Assembly (NCBI GenBank): GCA_936941155.1
Contig: CAKZJE010000033.1
Coordinates: 62,001-126,000 of the forward strand
Direction: 5' to 3'
Origin: an uncultured Methylomonas sp.
GTDB lineage: Bacteria > Pseudomonadota > Gammaproteobacteria > Methylococcales > Methylomonadaceae
DNA length: 64,000 bases
In this document: positions 45,804 through 55,055 of the stretch, one piece after another
Layout: the number at the start of each line of letters is the position of its first letter
How positions within the stretch are numbered: the first letter of the stretch is position 1
Made by a program: the position numbers and the translations under genes
Notes under the pieces: generated by a model
Seen by the model: the letters and a program-made list of their open reading frames with translations, nothing else
The model's database searches: none
Told to the model about the DNA's origin: nothing

Positions 45804-46353
45804 ATTTAATCTCCCCACTTATTTAACCTTATTGCGAATCGCGCTGATTCCGCTTTTGGCGGTTATTTTTTATTTGCCTTGGACTTATGCAAATTTTACT
45901 TGCGCAGCAATTTTTCTGCTTGCTGGCATTACCGATTGGTTAGACGGCTATTTAGCCCGAAGAATGGGACAAGAAACAGCGTTTGGCGCATTTCTTGATC
46001 CTGTTGCTGATAAATTGATGGTCGCTTTTGTTCTGGTTTTATTGGTAGAACAAGAAAGCACTCCCTATCTTACTGTGCCGGCTGCCATTATTATTGGTAG
46101 AGAGCTCACCATCGCCTCCTTGCGCGAATGGATGGCAGAGATAGGGCAAAGAGCCAAAGTACAAGTCTCGCAGTTAGGTAAATGGAAAACGACGGCGCAA
46201 ATGACCGCCATCACCTTATTATTATATGGAGAGAGTTTTGCGGGATTACCAATCAAGACCTTGGGCTATTGGCTGCTGTATGTTGCGGCTATTTTAACGT
46301 TATGGTCGATGGTTAATTATTTAACGGCAGCCATTGCTACGTTAAGAGAATAA
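45793..46353 (+). CDS. pgsA: CDP-diacylglycerol-glycerol-3-phosphate 3-phosphatidyltransferase
   Basis: 186 residues, normal length, with about five membrane spans. Makes phosphatidylglycerophosphate in the inner membrane. The CDP-alcohol phosphatidyltransferase motif is intact (DGYLARRMGQ with GAFLDPVADK). The ATG at 45793 overlaps uvrC by 11 bases, a common arrangement. A hairpin (GCCCTTGATTGAAGGGC, 46358-46374) just after the stop could end the unit. Confidence 0.94.
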   Translation: MAVEFNLPTYLTLLRIALIPLLAVIFYLPWTYANFTCAAIFLLAGITDWLDGYLARRMGQETAFGAFLDPVADKLMVAFVLVLLVEQESTPYLTVPAAIIIGRELTIASLREWMAEIGQRAKVQVSQLGKWKTTAQMTAITLLLYGESFAGLPIKTLGYWLLYVAAILTLWSMVNYLTAAIATLRE

Positions 46354-46534
46354 ACACGCCCTTGATTGAAGGGCTTAACTCAAGTTTGATGTTATCTGGC
46401 GATGTATTTGACCTATATTGCGGATGCTTCATTGGATTTTGCATAAAAAATGGCATATTTAACAAGCCTTTACCTATAAAATCAGACTTGATACCTTTAA
46501 AAAAATATAAGAACAGTACGCTGTAGAAAAGAGC

Positions 46535-47134
46535 ATGGATAAGGAAAAAGAAAACACTCAAAAAAAGGTTGTTACCCCCGATGAAATATTACAGGCAGCC
46601 TTAAAGTTATTTGCCAAACAAGGATATTTCAATACCTCACTCACCGATATTAAAGACGCTGTTGGCATCAAAACCACCGCCGGAATTTACCAACATTTTA
46701 AGAATAAACAAACGATTGCCAGTGCGTTATACGGCAATATTTTAGACAGTTTAAGCATTTCCATTGACGACATCCGCAGACGCAACCGCAAAGCCTCAGA
46801 GCAATTGCGCGAAATTGTCGATTTGTTGTTTAAACTCACCGATGAAGCTCCAGAAGTCATGCAGTTTTTAATGCTGATTAAAGTGACTGAATTTTTACCT
46901 GAAGAAAAACCGCTGCTAGACACCCCTCCGTTTATTAAAATCAAAAAAATCTTTCAAAATGGCATTCGTGATGGCGAAATTCGCGCCTTAGATCCATTAT
47001 TAGCTTACACTTATTTTTTTGGCATTATTAGTTACACCTTAAAAATGGTGTTGACTGGCGATTTAGACAAAGGTGCGGATAGTTATCAAGCGCAGGCATG
47101 GTTGGCGGCATGGAGTACGGTGGTTAAAAAATAG
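46535..47134 (+). CDS. TetR/AcrR family transcriptional regulator
   Basis: 199 residues. A TetR helix-turn-helix in the first 60 residues (KLFAKQGYFNTSLTDIKDAV, then GIYQHFKNKQTIASALYGN) and a helical ligand domain. The N-terminus is Lys-rich. No divergent or adjacent transporter or enzyme gene suggests a target; the next gene is a lone Uma2 protein. A strong terminator follows. Ligand unknown. Confidence 0.82.
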   Translation: MDKEKENTQKKVVTPDEILQAALKLFAKQGYFNTSLTDIKDAVGIKTTAGIYQHFKNKQTIASALYGNILDSLSISIDDIRRRNRKASEQLREIVDLLFKLTDEAPEVMQFLMLIKVTEFLPEEKPLLDTPPFIKIKKIFQNGIRDGEIRALDPLLAYTYFFGIISYTLKMVLTGDLDKGADSYQAQAWLAAWSTVVKK

Positions 47135-47206
47135 CGTTAGATGAATCATTTAAATCATTGAAAATAAAAACCAATTCGCTTGCTGATTAAATCAAGCAAT
47201 GAATAT

Positions 47207-47251
47207 AAAAATGATGGTAACTACTGCGGCTAGTTTCCATCATTTTTTTTT
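47207..47251 (+). terminator. Rho-independent terminator
   Basis: AAAAATGATGG with TAACTA pairs with TAGTTT and CCATCATTTTT around a CTGCGGC loop, followed by a run of T residues. It ends the TetR gene. Confidence 0.8.
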
Positions 47252-47380
47252 GCTATTTTTAAAGTTCTAAACTAAAAAGTAGAAATGTTTCTTGATGAAA
47301 AATCGCTAAATTTTTGCAATCAGAATGCTTGCTGTTAAAGTGTAAATCTGTGTTTTAACCCGTTTTTGGAGAGAACAACT

Positions 47381-47941
47381 ATGTCTGCATTAGCTTATAA
47401 ACTTATGTCTTTTGAAGACTATTTAACTTATGACGACCAAACCGATAACCGTTACGAATTAATTGATGGGGAGTTAGCACTGATGTCACCACCTGCTTTG
47501 ATACACATATTAATCGCTGATTTTTTAGCTGACCTCTTTAAGCAAGAAGTCAAGCGTTTGCAATTAGATTGGTATTGTTTAAAAGAAGTGGGCGTAAGAA
47601 CCGGATTTCATAAGTCGCGTTTGCCGGATATTGCGATTGTGACGAAAGCGCAAGTGGAAAAAATGCGTAATCAGGTTGCGGTGTTTGAGGTGTCGCCATT
47701 ATTGGTGGTGGAAATTGTGAGTGAATCTTCAATTAAGCAGGATTATCGTTTTAAGCGCACGGAATACGCGGCGTTGGAGATTCCTGAGTATTGGATTGTT
47801 GACCCGCTGGAAAATAAGGTGAGTGTGTTGGTGTTGGAAGATGGTTTTTATGAAGTGACGGAATTTAAAGGAACGCAGCCGATAGTTTCGCCGACTTTTA
47901 AGGAGTTGGTTGTTATGCCTGACAGTATTTTGCAACAGTAA
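47381..47941 (+). CDS. Uma2 family (DUF820) putative endonuclease
   Basis: 186 residues from the ATG at 47381, which follows GGAGAG; an upstream TTG in frame overlaps that site. Restriction-endonuclease-like fold of Uma2: RYELIDGELALMSPP, the Asp of RLPDIAIV, the Glu of LVVEIVSESS with the following Lys/Arg residues (KQDYRFKRTEY) and EYWIVDPLENKVSVL. Uma2 genes are abundant in cyanobacteria and filamentous gammaproteobacteria; their job is unclear and a link to transposition or repair has been proposed. It stands alone. Confidence 0.78.
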   Translation: MSALAYKLMSFEDYLTYDDQTDNRYELIDGELALMSPPALIHILIADFLADLFKQEVKRLQLDWYCLKEVGVRTGFHKSRLPDIAIVTKAQVEKMRNQVAVFEVSPLLVVEIVSESSIKQDYRFKRTEYAALEIPEYWIVDPLENKVSVLVLEDGFYEVTEFKGTQPIVSPTFKELVVMPDSILQQ

Positions 47942-48166
47942 TGATTCACAACTTTCAGGCATTACATTGAACAACAAATGTGACTGCATTTAAAGCATCG
48001 CCTAACGCAGTTTCCGCCATTTCTAAGTCATAACTGGCTTGCAAATTTTATCCACTACACAAAATTTGCTAGTGAAAACTATCCAGAAAGAGCGTAAAGT
48101 TCGATTTTTTAAATCATGCGTTTTGTACAAGGTTTTACTTTACTTAACGCGATAAGGAGTAAAGCT

Positions 48167-50830
48167 ATGAAAAAAATTATTCTTTTTGTTTTGTTACTGT
48201 TCGGCTCTTTGCAAAGTAGTTTGGTATTCGCTGTTGATGATATTGCGGTTAAGTATTTATGGCTTCCCATTGGTAATAGACCTTTTGTTTACCCACAGCT
48301 TCTAATTCTTAAAGATGTAGCCGCGTTAAATATAGATAGTAATGGACAGCCAAGTGGTCGTGCATGTGGTGAATTTGATGACAATGAAGATGGAATTTTA
48401 TCATACGATATTAGTTTTTTTCGTGAGCGTATTGCAGCAGAAGGAGGGCAATTTGATGCGTCTAAACTTCGCATTGCTCCGATGGCACCATCGTTGTTTT
48501 ATATCATGTGGAATGCCCATGTACATAAACACTTAGGTTGGAGAGTTCCTCTTGGTTACATGCGTCCTGTTGGAAAAGAAGCTAATAATCAAAAGCGTGA
48601 TAGCAATGGGAACATTGTTGAGTTACAAAATATTGTGCAGTTAGTAGATAAAGATGGAAAATATTTTACAGATTTAGATAAAAATCGTATTTCTTTTTGC
48701 GTTTCTCAAAACTGGATCAGTCTTCTATCTCATCGCGAGTCAGGAGAGTCAGTTGTTCTATGGTATGACGATAACTTTGGCATGATACCATCCACAATGA
48801 AGCAAGGGACTGGTTTTAGCACTTCCTCTACAGGACTTCCTGCTCTTAATGTATTAACTATTCCCTCTGAATTCAAAGATAAACTTGTCACATCTGGAAC
48901 AGGTTTATCTAGCGATGTACTTAACGACAAAATCTGTAGCCAATCTAATCCTAATCCCGCAGTAGAGCAGTTCAGAAATTCAGCTACAAGACGGCTCACT
49001 ATTTATCGCACACCAAACGACCAAACAGGCTATCGCTATGCAAATTCAAATTGTGATGTAGGTGGCTTTGGACTTTCAGGAACAGATGATGGGGACGGTT
49101 CAGGTTCAGGCGGTTTAAGCGGCTCTGGCTCTTCATCAAGACCTAATTTGAAAGCCCTAGATACCTGGGTCTCCTATGGTTTAGATAAGAATTCACAAAG
49201 AGTAACATCATCCGAGCATATCTATTTAGGTACTCCATTATGGTGTCAAATGCTCATGGAAAATGCGAGCAGTAATGATATTTCCAGTAATTTCTATTCT
49301 GAATGTTATCTTTCAGTAGGGAAAAAGTTTGATGGCTGGGATAAAGCTGTATCACTAGATTCAGTATTTCCAGCGCGTACAAAAGGCTTAGAAGGTCATA
49401 AAACTAAAGTTGAATATCAAAACATTGACGCAGCCTTTTATCCGCAGTGGTACAACGTTGTTTCTCGCATTGATTCAAAAAAGGATGTAACTGAAACTAA
49501 TGAAGACGATAACACCTACAATCCAGATAACCCTTTCATATTTCAAATATGGGGTCGCCCGAATATAACTGTCAGTCTTTCAACCGATAAATCCATTTAC
49601 GCACTTGGTGACAATGTTCATGCAGTTGCTTCATTTGCAAATGTGGGAAAAAACCCGTTTGGTAAAACTGCTTATGTTGATTGGTATGTAGATGGCGTAA
49701 TTAAGTTGGATGTATTTACAAACGAACACGACCGGATTTTACGGGAAAATTTGCATCCTGGAATGCTAAAAGAACCAGAAGACGCATGGTTATCCTTACC
49801 TCAAGAATACGGAACACACGAAATAAAAGTCTGTCTTCGTTTTGGAAAAGATGATTTGGTAGAAGAAGAAAATCCTGCTGATAATTGTGACGTACATACT
49901 GTAACAATTCCAGACCCTATTCCTACACTTGTTGTCGCGCCACCACCAGCACCCACACCACCACAACCTCCGGTTGTTACTCCACCAGCAGGACTTGATA
50001 AAGGCGTTTGTCCAAATTTCATTGCTCAAGCCAGCAATGTTGTTGCTCCCAAAAAACTGCCAGCAGGAAAATATGCAGCTATTCGCATGGGTAAAACAGG
50101 ACAACGGGTTTATTTAAAAAATCCAATTCCATTTGGTAGTCAAGGTCTCTATCCACCAATAACAAACTTTAATCCTGAGAGTGTTAAATGGTTATGCTGG
50201 CAATCCAATAAAGCAGGTTGGGAGCCTAAGAAAAATGGAATATGTCCTACTAGAAGTGGAATTCTCAAAAAGGTATTAAAAGCTGATGGTACGTTAAATT
50301 ATTGGACTGCTTTAATTCCTTTCATAGACCCTGCCGATCATGGCTCGTGGAGTCTTAGATATGCAGACAATTTAACCCATTGGGTTGATTTTAATGTGTT
50401 AGATGTTCCTAATGCCGCAAAAAATGCAGACTCCAGTATTACTTATGGATACTACAAACAACCTGAAACCCTTTATGACTCAAAAACTAAAGTGTTATCT
50501 GTACTTTTCCATGAGCCTAAATTGTTCGCATTAATTTTAAATGATGCACTGCTGAAAGATTATTCTAAATTGACTGGTCGGGTTCTTTGGCAGAGTGATG
50601 AAGATGGCTGGACTCATAATCTGTTTACCCCAAGTCAAGGCGTGTTTCAGTGTGATGGTGAAGGGTCATGGGAATTGAAAATCTTTAATGTCACCCCTGG
50701 TTCTCTTGGTACTGTAAGTTTTTCACTAAAAGACGGCTCTAGGTCTTGGTTGCTTACTCAGTGGTTTAAACAAAGTACAGGGACTAGCTTACCGCTGGAT
50801 GGTAATGGAAAAATAAAATTATCACCATAG
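48167..50830 (+). CDS. Large secreted protein with CARDB-like domain
   Basis: 887 residues from the ATG at 48167 (AAGGAG upstream); an in-frame ATG at 48116 lacks a site. Signal peptide MKKIILFVLLLFGSLQSSLV, cut after FA. A Gly/Ser-rich linker lies at about residues 300-330 (DGSGSGGLSGSGSSS). A CARDB-like Ig domain follows at about 460-590 (NITVSLSTDKSIYALGDNVH, then HEIKVCLRFGKDD), then a Pro-rich linker (APPPAPTPPQPPVVTPPAG) and a C-terminal domain rich in Trp. Function is unknown; the layout suggests a cell-surface or secreted structural or binding protein. Confidence 0.7.
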   Translation: MKKIILFVLLLFGSLQSSLVFAVDDIAVKYLWLPIGNRPFVYPQLLILKDVAALNIDSNGQPSGRACGEFDDNEDGILSYDISFFRERIAAEGGQFDASKLRIAPMAPSLFYIMWNAHVHKHLGWRVPLGYMRPVGKEANNQKRDSNGNIVELQNIVQLVDKDGKYFTDLDKNRISFCVSQNWISLLSHRESGESVVLWYDDNFGMIPSTMKQGTGFSTSSTGLPALNVLTIPSEFKDKLVTSGTGLSSDVLNDKICSQSNPNPAVEQFRNSATRRLTIYRTPNDQTGYRYANSNCDVGGFGLSGTDDGDGSGSGGLSGSGSSSRPNLKALDTWVSYGLDKNSQRVTSSEHIYLGTPLWCQMLMENASSNDISSNFYSECYLSVGKKFDGWDKAVSLDSVFPARTKGLEGHKTKVEYQNIDAAFYPQWYNVVSRIDSKKDVTETNEDDNTYNPDNPFIFQIWGRPNITVSLSTDKSIYALGDNVHAVASFANVGKNPFGKTAYVDWYVDGVIKLDVFTNEHDRILRENLHPGMLKEPEDAWLSLPQEYGTHEIKVCLRFGKDDLVEEENPADNCDVHTVTIPDPIPTLVVAPPPAPTPPQPPVVTPPAGLDKGVCPNFIAQASNVVAPKKLPAGKYAAIRMGKTGQRVYLKNPIPFGSQGLYPPITNFNPESVKWLCWQSNKAGWEPKKNGICPTRSGILKKVLKADGTLNYWTALIPFIDPADHGSWSLRYADNLTHWVDFNVLDVPNAAKNADSSITYGYYKQPETLYDSKTKVLSVLFHEPKLFALILNDALLKDYSKLTGRVLWQSDEDGWTHNLFTPSQGVFQCDGEGSWELKIFNVTPGSLGTVSFSLKDGSRSWLLTQWFKQSTGTSLPLDGNGKIKLSP

Positions 50831-50851
50831 TTAACTGAATGTGTTAAAGAT

Positions 50852-50904
50852 AGCGTAACCTGACACACGCAAACATGCTGCTGTTTTCCGGTTGCGCTTT
50901 TTTT
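50852..50904 (+). terminator. Rho-independent terminator
   Basis: AGCGTAACC and GGTTGCGCT pair (one G-U) around a long loop, followed by seven T residues, 22 bases after the secreted-protein stop. Confidence 0.65.
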
Positions 50905-50957
50905 ATGGCAAAATATTCGCTATATCTTACAAAAGTGATTAACAAAGCAGGTTTATT

Positions 50958-51112
50958 ATGATTTCTGTCGCCATTTTCGCCCCCTTAGCCCAAGCCGCAA
51001 CAATACAAGCCAAAATCTACAAAATTGCAGGAGCAACACCATGAAATTACAAATTATTTTTGAACCCAGTAACTTAAATGGCATACAACAAATTCACATT
51101 AACCAGCGTTAA
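50958..51112 (+). other. Two tiny overlapping reading frames
   Basis: An ATG at 50958 opens a 28-codon frame (MISVAIFAPLAQAATIQAKI ...) ending TGA at 51044; an ATG at 51041 overlaps this stop (ATGA) and opens a 23-codon frame (MKLQIIFEPSNLNGIQQIHI ...) ending at 51112. GGAG lies before the second start. They may be small coupled peptides or remains of a lost gene. The rest of the 50831-51400 spacer holds the terminator and family A copy 5, and no other feature. Confidence 0.3.
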
Positions 51113-51188
51113 GCAAAAATTAGGCGTTGAAAAATAATGTTTAGAACAAATCCCCTGCTTTTGACCTATTTTATGAGTTTTTAATGTT

Positions 51189-51235
51189 CAGAAATTTACA
51201 AGACGACCAGTCGTCTTAGAAATTTTTTGCGTAAC
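51189..51235. repeat. Interspersed palindrome, family A, copy 5
   Basis: CAGAAATTTACAAGACGACC and the inverse part with tail TTTTTTGCGTAAC; core ACGACCAGTCGT. It shares its flanks with copy 1 at 15555. Confidence 0.8.
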
Positions 51236-51400
51236 GTCTGTCTGAAATAAGCGTCAGAAAGTAGAAATAAGTATTTTCGGCTTACAGTGCGTAGCCGCGA
51301 TTATTAACTTTCGCAGAAAACAATCGCATAATTTTCTGTTCTGATTCAAAATAGTGAGCTAACTAAACCTTCCACCTTGCTCAATTGATAAAAGTTAAAA

Positions 51401-51820
51401 ATGAGTTTTAAATCTAGTTTACTAAAAACCGCCATAAAATTAACGCCGAATAAAATGATTATTTGGGTCGCAAACTTTATTTTAAAAGACATTGCGTCAT
51501 TAACAGATTTTGATTTTAACCTCGACACCCGCAAACTCTACGTTCAAGTGCAACTCGTTGGTGAGTCCGAAGCCATTGAAGTTTGGATGGACGATTTTGC
51601 AATTGTCCGCGATGGCGAATCTTATGAATTTATTGTGCAACAAACCAAATCAAACCGAATTTGGTTACACAATCTGCTGGCTCGAATTGCGGGAAAAAAA
51701 TGGAAAATTCCGGTAATTCCGCAATTAGCCGCTTATATTGGCACTGTTGCTGAGGTGTTTAAAGCTGAAAAATCAGAGCAATCTGAAGCCATCGAAGCAA
51801 ACGCTGACACTGTTGAATAA
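51401..51820 (+). CDS. Unknown small protein with hydrophobic N-terminus
   Basis: 139 residues, not recognised. The first 30 residues (SFKSSLLKTAIKLTPNKMII, WVANFILKD) form an amphipathic or weakly membrane-like segment, followed by a beta-rich part (LYVQVQLVGESEAIEVWMDD) and a helical C-terminus. The middle (EVWMDDFAIVRDGESYEFIV) suggests a small lipid- or ligand-binding fold (inference). It precedes the S1-domain gene by 48 bases, same strand. Confidence 0.5.
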   Translation: MSFKSSLLKTAIKLTPNKMIIWVANFILKDIASLTDFDFNLDTRKLYVQVQLVGESEAIEVWMDDFAIVRDGESYEFIVQQTKSNRIWLHNLLARIAGKKWKIPVIPQLAAYIGTVAEVFKAEKSEQSEAIEANADTVE

Positions 51821-51868
51821 ACTTTTGCTTTATTATCTTCGCTAATCCCCATCACTACAAATCAAACT

Positions 51869-52693
51869 ATGATAGAAATCGGCAAATTTAACCAACTCAC
51901 CGTCAACAAACGCGATTTTGACGTTTATTTTGACGGCGGCGAACTCGGGGATATTTTATTGCCCGCCTCTGAAGTGCCTGAAAACTGCAAAATCGGCGAT
52001 AGTTTTAACGTTTTTGTGTACAGCGGCGTAAAAGGTCAACTGACCGCCACATTTATCAAACCTTTAGCCGAAGTGGATGATATTGCGTGGTTAAAAGCCG
52101 TGTCTGTCAGTCATGCGGGAGGTTTTTTAGCGTGGGGATTGCCCAAAGATTTGCTCGTGCCCTTCAGCGAACAACGTTATGAAATGGTGGCGGGCAAATA
52201 TTATCTGGTAAAAATCTTTCTGGATGATGAAAACCGCATTGCCGCCACCATGAAATTTGAAGATTTGATTATTGAAGAATCGTATTATTTCAAAGAAGGC
52301 GAAAAAGTTTCGGCGATTATTGCTGAAAAAACCGATTTAGGCTTTAAAGCGATTGTAAACAACAGTCATTGGGGCGTGATTTATGAAAATGAGATTTTTC
52401 AACCTTTGAAAAAAGGGCAAACAGTCACTGCGTACATTAAGCAAATTCGCCCTGATAAAAAAATTGATTTAATTTTGCAAGCTCCAGGTTATGGCAAAGT
52501 TGAAGAATTGACGGATAAAATTTTGCGCAAACTGAAAGAAAACAATGGCTTTCTAGCGTTAAGTGATAAAAGTCCGCCAGAACAGATTTATGAGATGTTT
52601 GGAGTGAGTAAAAAAGTATTTAAACAAGCGATTGGCGCGTTGTTTAAACAAAAACTGATTGATTTAGATAAACAAAGTATTCGTTTGCTTTAA
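51869..52693 (+). CDS. CvfB/YitL-like S1-type RNA-binding protein
   Basis: 274 residues. The N-terminal half contains tandem S1-like segments (MIEIGKFNQLTVNKRDFDVY, DGGELGDILLPASEVP, GKYYLVKIFLDDENRIAATM), the middle another (KVSAIIAEKTDLGFKAIVNN), and the C-terminal 70 residues form a winged helix (KSPPEQIYEMFGVSKKVFKQ AIGALF). This order matches CvfB/YitL proteins, which bind RNA and affect virulence or stress in Gram-positive bacteria; the role in gammaproteobacteria is less clear. A strong terminator follows. Confidence 0.75.
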   Translation: MIEIGKFNQLTVNKRDFDVYFDGGELGDILLPASEVPENCKIGDSFNVFVYSGVKGQLTATFIKPLAEVDDIAWLKAVSVSHAGGFLAWGLPKDLLVPFSEQRYEMVAGKYYLVKIFLDDENRIAATMKFEDLIIEESYYFKEGEKVSAIIAEKTDLGFKAIVNNSHWGVIYENEIFQPLKKGQTVTAYIKQIRPDKKIDLILQAPGYGKVEELTDKILRKLKENNGFLALSDKSPPEQIYEMFGVSKKVFKQAIGALFKQKLIDLDKQSIRLL

Positions 52694-52698
52694 ACTTC

Positions 52699-52733
52699 AA
52701 CCTTTCAGGTTTTAAAAACCTGAAAGGTTTTTT
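52699..52733 (+). terminator. Rho-independent terminator
   Basis: AACCTTTCAGGTTTT pairs with AAAACCTGAAAGGTT and is followed by TTTTTT. Its core matches the palindromes at 19996 and 31866. Confidence 0.85.
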
Positions 52734-52737
52734 GTAT

Positions 52738-53070
52738 TTAGACTGCGGATTTGCTAAACGTATGCACCCAGACTAAATCCTCTTCATTCCATGTCATGCC
52801 TGCGTGCATTCTTAAAATCAAATCTTTATACATCGCAAGACTTGGATAACCTTCCGCTTGCGCATCCGCGTCAGTCATATCGCCTAAACGTTGCCGCTCT
52901 AAAGCAGTAACATTGAAAGTAATTCCTTCTAAATCAAAGGTTTCGCCCGGATAAGCATACACACCATTGCGGCGTTGTTGGGTTTTGCGTCCTGCTAATG
53001 TTGCTTCAACTAATTTGGCGTGTGTAACAAGTCTGTCAATGCTACAGGTTTTTTCAGGGTAATCGCTCAT
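52738..53070 (-). CDS. ASCH-domain-like small protein
   Basis: 110 residues from the ATG at 53070 (GGATAAC upstream); longer in-frame starts exist at 53106 and 53082. It begins MSDYPEKTCSIDRLVTHAKL and has the basic residues expected of an ASCH fold (LAGRKTQQRRNGVYAYPGE) plus LTDADAQAEGY-like spacing (DMTDADAQAEGYPSLAMYKD). ASCH proteins bind RNA or nucleotides. The substrate is unknown. It lies between two convergent-type ends and stands alone. Confidence 0.6.
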   Translation of the reverse strand: MSDYPEKTCSIDRLVTHAKLVEATLAGRKTQQRRNGVYAYPGETFDLEGITFNVTALERQRLGDMTDADAQAEGYPSLAMYKDLILRMHAGMTWNEEDLVWVHTFSKSAV

Positions 53071-53133
53071 TATGTTATCCATAAGTAAAAGAAAGTGACA
53101 ATACAAAATTCGTGCCGGAGCGCGAGGAAAATG

Positions 53134-54552
53134 TTAATTGCAATGGGTTAAGAAAGCTAGTTTTTCGCTTAAATAGGTTTCAAGTGCGGCTAGCAGAGTA
53201 AAATCAATGTCAGGTTGTTGTTTTAGCTCATTGATTCTATTCAAATAAGCCTCTTTTTGATCGTTTATCCGTGTATAACAAAACGCTTGCCAGTGTTTTT
53301 GTTCTTCGGCTGTCAGAATATGCGGATAGTTTCGGGCTTTATAACGAAAAAACATTTCCTGCAAACGTTTATCGACAAATTTAGGTTTCAAATTGGCCAA
53401 TTCTGCAACAGGCGTATTTCTAATTTTCAGCATCGCGGCTTTATCTTGATTGCCAAAAAAACCGCCGCTATAAATCATCAAGTCAGGATCGGTGATAGGT
53501 TCATAATGAGGACTGCTAAAAACAGAGGCTAATTTTGTTTCGAGATTTTTTGCCGTTTTTATTTTCGCTAAATTTTCTTTGCACAACTCTAAGTCTATTT
53601 CTAAATGCTCTACTGTGTTTTTTGCAAACGGAACTATCACCGGACATTTATTAATATGAATGGTTTTTAACGCAATTCGTTCCACGCCTTCCGGCAACAG
53701 CTCAGTTGCAATAAATAACCGTTGTTTAATTTCATCAGCAGTTAATTCTAATAAAGGCTGTGGATCAATTGATAAATCATAAACCACGACTTCATTGGCA
53801 TTGGTTGGATGTTTGCAAATCGGTAACACGACGGCTAAACAATTTTTTCGCGCTGGGTATTTTCCTGATACATGCACAACAGGTTTAAAACTACCTAACT
53901 GCAATAATTCAAATGCTTTATCTTTTTGACGATTTTCAAATAAAAAATCAAATAATTTTGGTTGCTTTTTCTTAACTAATTTTGCTAACGAAATTGTCGC
54001 ATAAACATCGGAAAGTGCGTCATGGGCTGCTTCGTGACTAATGCCGTTTGCCTGCGTTAAATCAGTCAGTTTAAAACTCGGTCTGTTTTCTGCTTCATTA
54101 TCAACCCAGACAATCCCATCAGGACGCAAAGCTCGCGTGGCGCGAACTACATCAATCAAATCCCAACGAGAATTGCCATTTTGCCATTCTCGCTGGTAAG
54201 GATCGTAAAAATTGCGATATAACGCATTGCGGGTGACTTCATCATCAAATCGCAAGGTGTTATAACCTAGACTACAGGTGTTAGACTGGCTAAGTTGTTG
54301 CTGAATTAAGCGAATAAACTCGGCTTCGCAAACTCCTTTTTCTGCCGCTAATTGCGGTGTAATCCCTGTAATCACACACGCATCAGGCTGTGGCAAACAA
54401 TCAGCACTCGGTTTGCAATAGATCGTGATTGGTTTGTCGACTACCTTAAAATTATAATCAGTTCGTACACCTGCAAATTGCGCAGGAAAATCACGCTGCG
54501 GATTAATGCCAAAAGTTTCGTAGTCATGCCAGAAAAAAGTCGATTCAGCCAT
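53134..54552 (-). CDS. sbcB: Exodeoxyribonuclease I
   Basis: 472 residues, usual length. Degrades single-stranded DNA 3' to 5' in recombination and repair. The exonuclease I motif is FFWHDYETFGINP with Asp10 and Glu12; DAHD-like and LGYNTLRFDDEVTRN blocks follow, then the ExoI SH3-like and C-terminal regions (SGKYPARKNCLAVVLPIC). AAGG lies 8 bases before the ATG. It is followed on the same strand by nothing coupled; the CBS gene ends 10 bases upstream. Confidence 0.94.
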   Translation of the reverse strand: MAESTFFWHDYETFGINPQRDFPAQFAGVRTDYNFKVVDKPITIYCKPSADCLPQPDACVITGITPQLAAEKGVCEAEFIRLIQQQLSQSNTCSLGYNTLRFDDEVTRNALYRNFYDPYQREWQNGNSRWDLIDVVRATRALRPDGIVWVDNEAENRPSFKLTDLTQANGISHEAAHDALSDVYATISLAKLVKKKQPKLFDFLFENRQKDKAFELLQLGSFKPVVHVSGKYPARKNCLAVVLPICKHPTNANEVVVYDLSIDPQPLLELTADEIKQRLFIATELLPEGVERIALKTIHINKCPVIVPFAKNTVEHLEIDLELCKENLAKIKTAKNLETKLASVFSSPHYEPITDPDLMIYSGGFFGNQDKAAMLKIRNTPVAELANLKPKFVDKRLQEMFFRYKARNYPHILTAEEQKHWQAFCYTRINDQKEAYLNRINELKQQPDIDFTLLAALETYLSEKLAFLTHCN

Positions 54553-54562
54553 TTATTGTGCC

Positions 54563-54958
54563 TTATTTTGCGGATACTAAAGCGCGTAATACATCGGTTC
54601 GGCTCACTAGCCCAACCAATTGATTATCTTCAAAAACTGGGTAGCTGCGCACAGATGAGCCTTCAAATTTTTCTGCTAAATCAACAACACTAGCACTCGC
54701 TTCAACCGCAACCACATCAGTTGACATATATTCGCCTACTTTTCCAACCATGCTTTGATTGTAAGCACATTCTAAAACGACTTTCATGCCGTCTTTTTCA
54801 GAAAACATGCCCACCAAATGTTTTTGTTTATCTAAAACAGGGGCACTGGTTACTTTGTTGTCTAATAGTTTTTTGATTGCTTCAAAAACACTGGTTTCTT
54901 CAGTTAATGTAACCAAGTGTTTTGACATATAGTCTGCAATGGTGATTTTAGTTAGCAT
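54563..54958 (-). CDS. CBS domain pair protein
   Basis: 131 residues consisting of two CBS domains (ADYMSKHLVTLTEETSVFEA and GEYMSTDVVAVEASASVVDL, each followed by the SAPVLDKQKHLVG- or SYPVFEDNQLVG-type half). Stand-alone CBS pairs bind adenosine nucleotides and act as small energy sensors. The GGAG site 7 bases before the ATG supports the start. Its partner is not evident; sbcB lies downstream, nqrM upstream. Confidence 0.88.
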   Translation of the reverse strand: MLTKITIADYMSKHLVTLTEETSVFEAIKKLLDNKVTSAPVLDKQKHLVGMFSEKDGMKVVLECAYNQSMVGKVGEYMSTDVVAVEASASVVDLAEKFEGSSVRSYPVFEDNQLVGLVSRTDVLRALVSAK

Positions 54959-55055
54959 GATTTTTCTCCTTCAGTGTATTTATTATTATTAAGTTGAACA
55001 GGAAACATCAAAACTACGCAAACGTGTCAAACGCATTTATTTTTTAACGCAGCGT

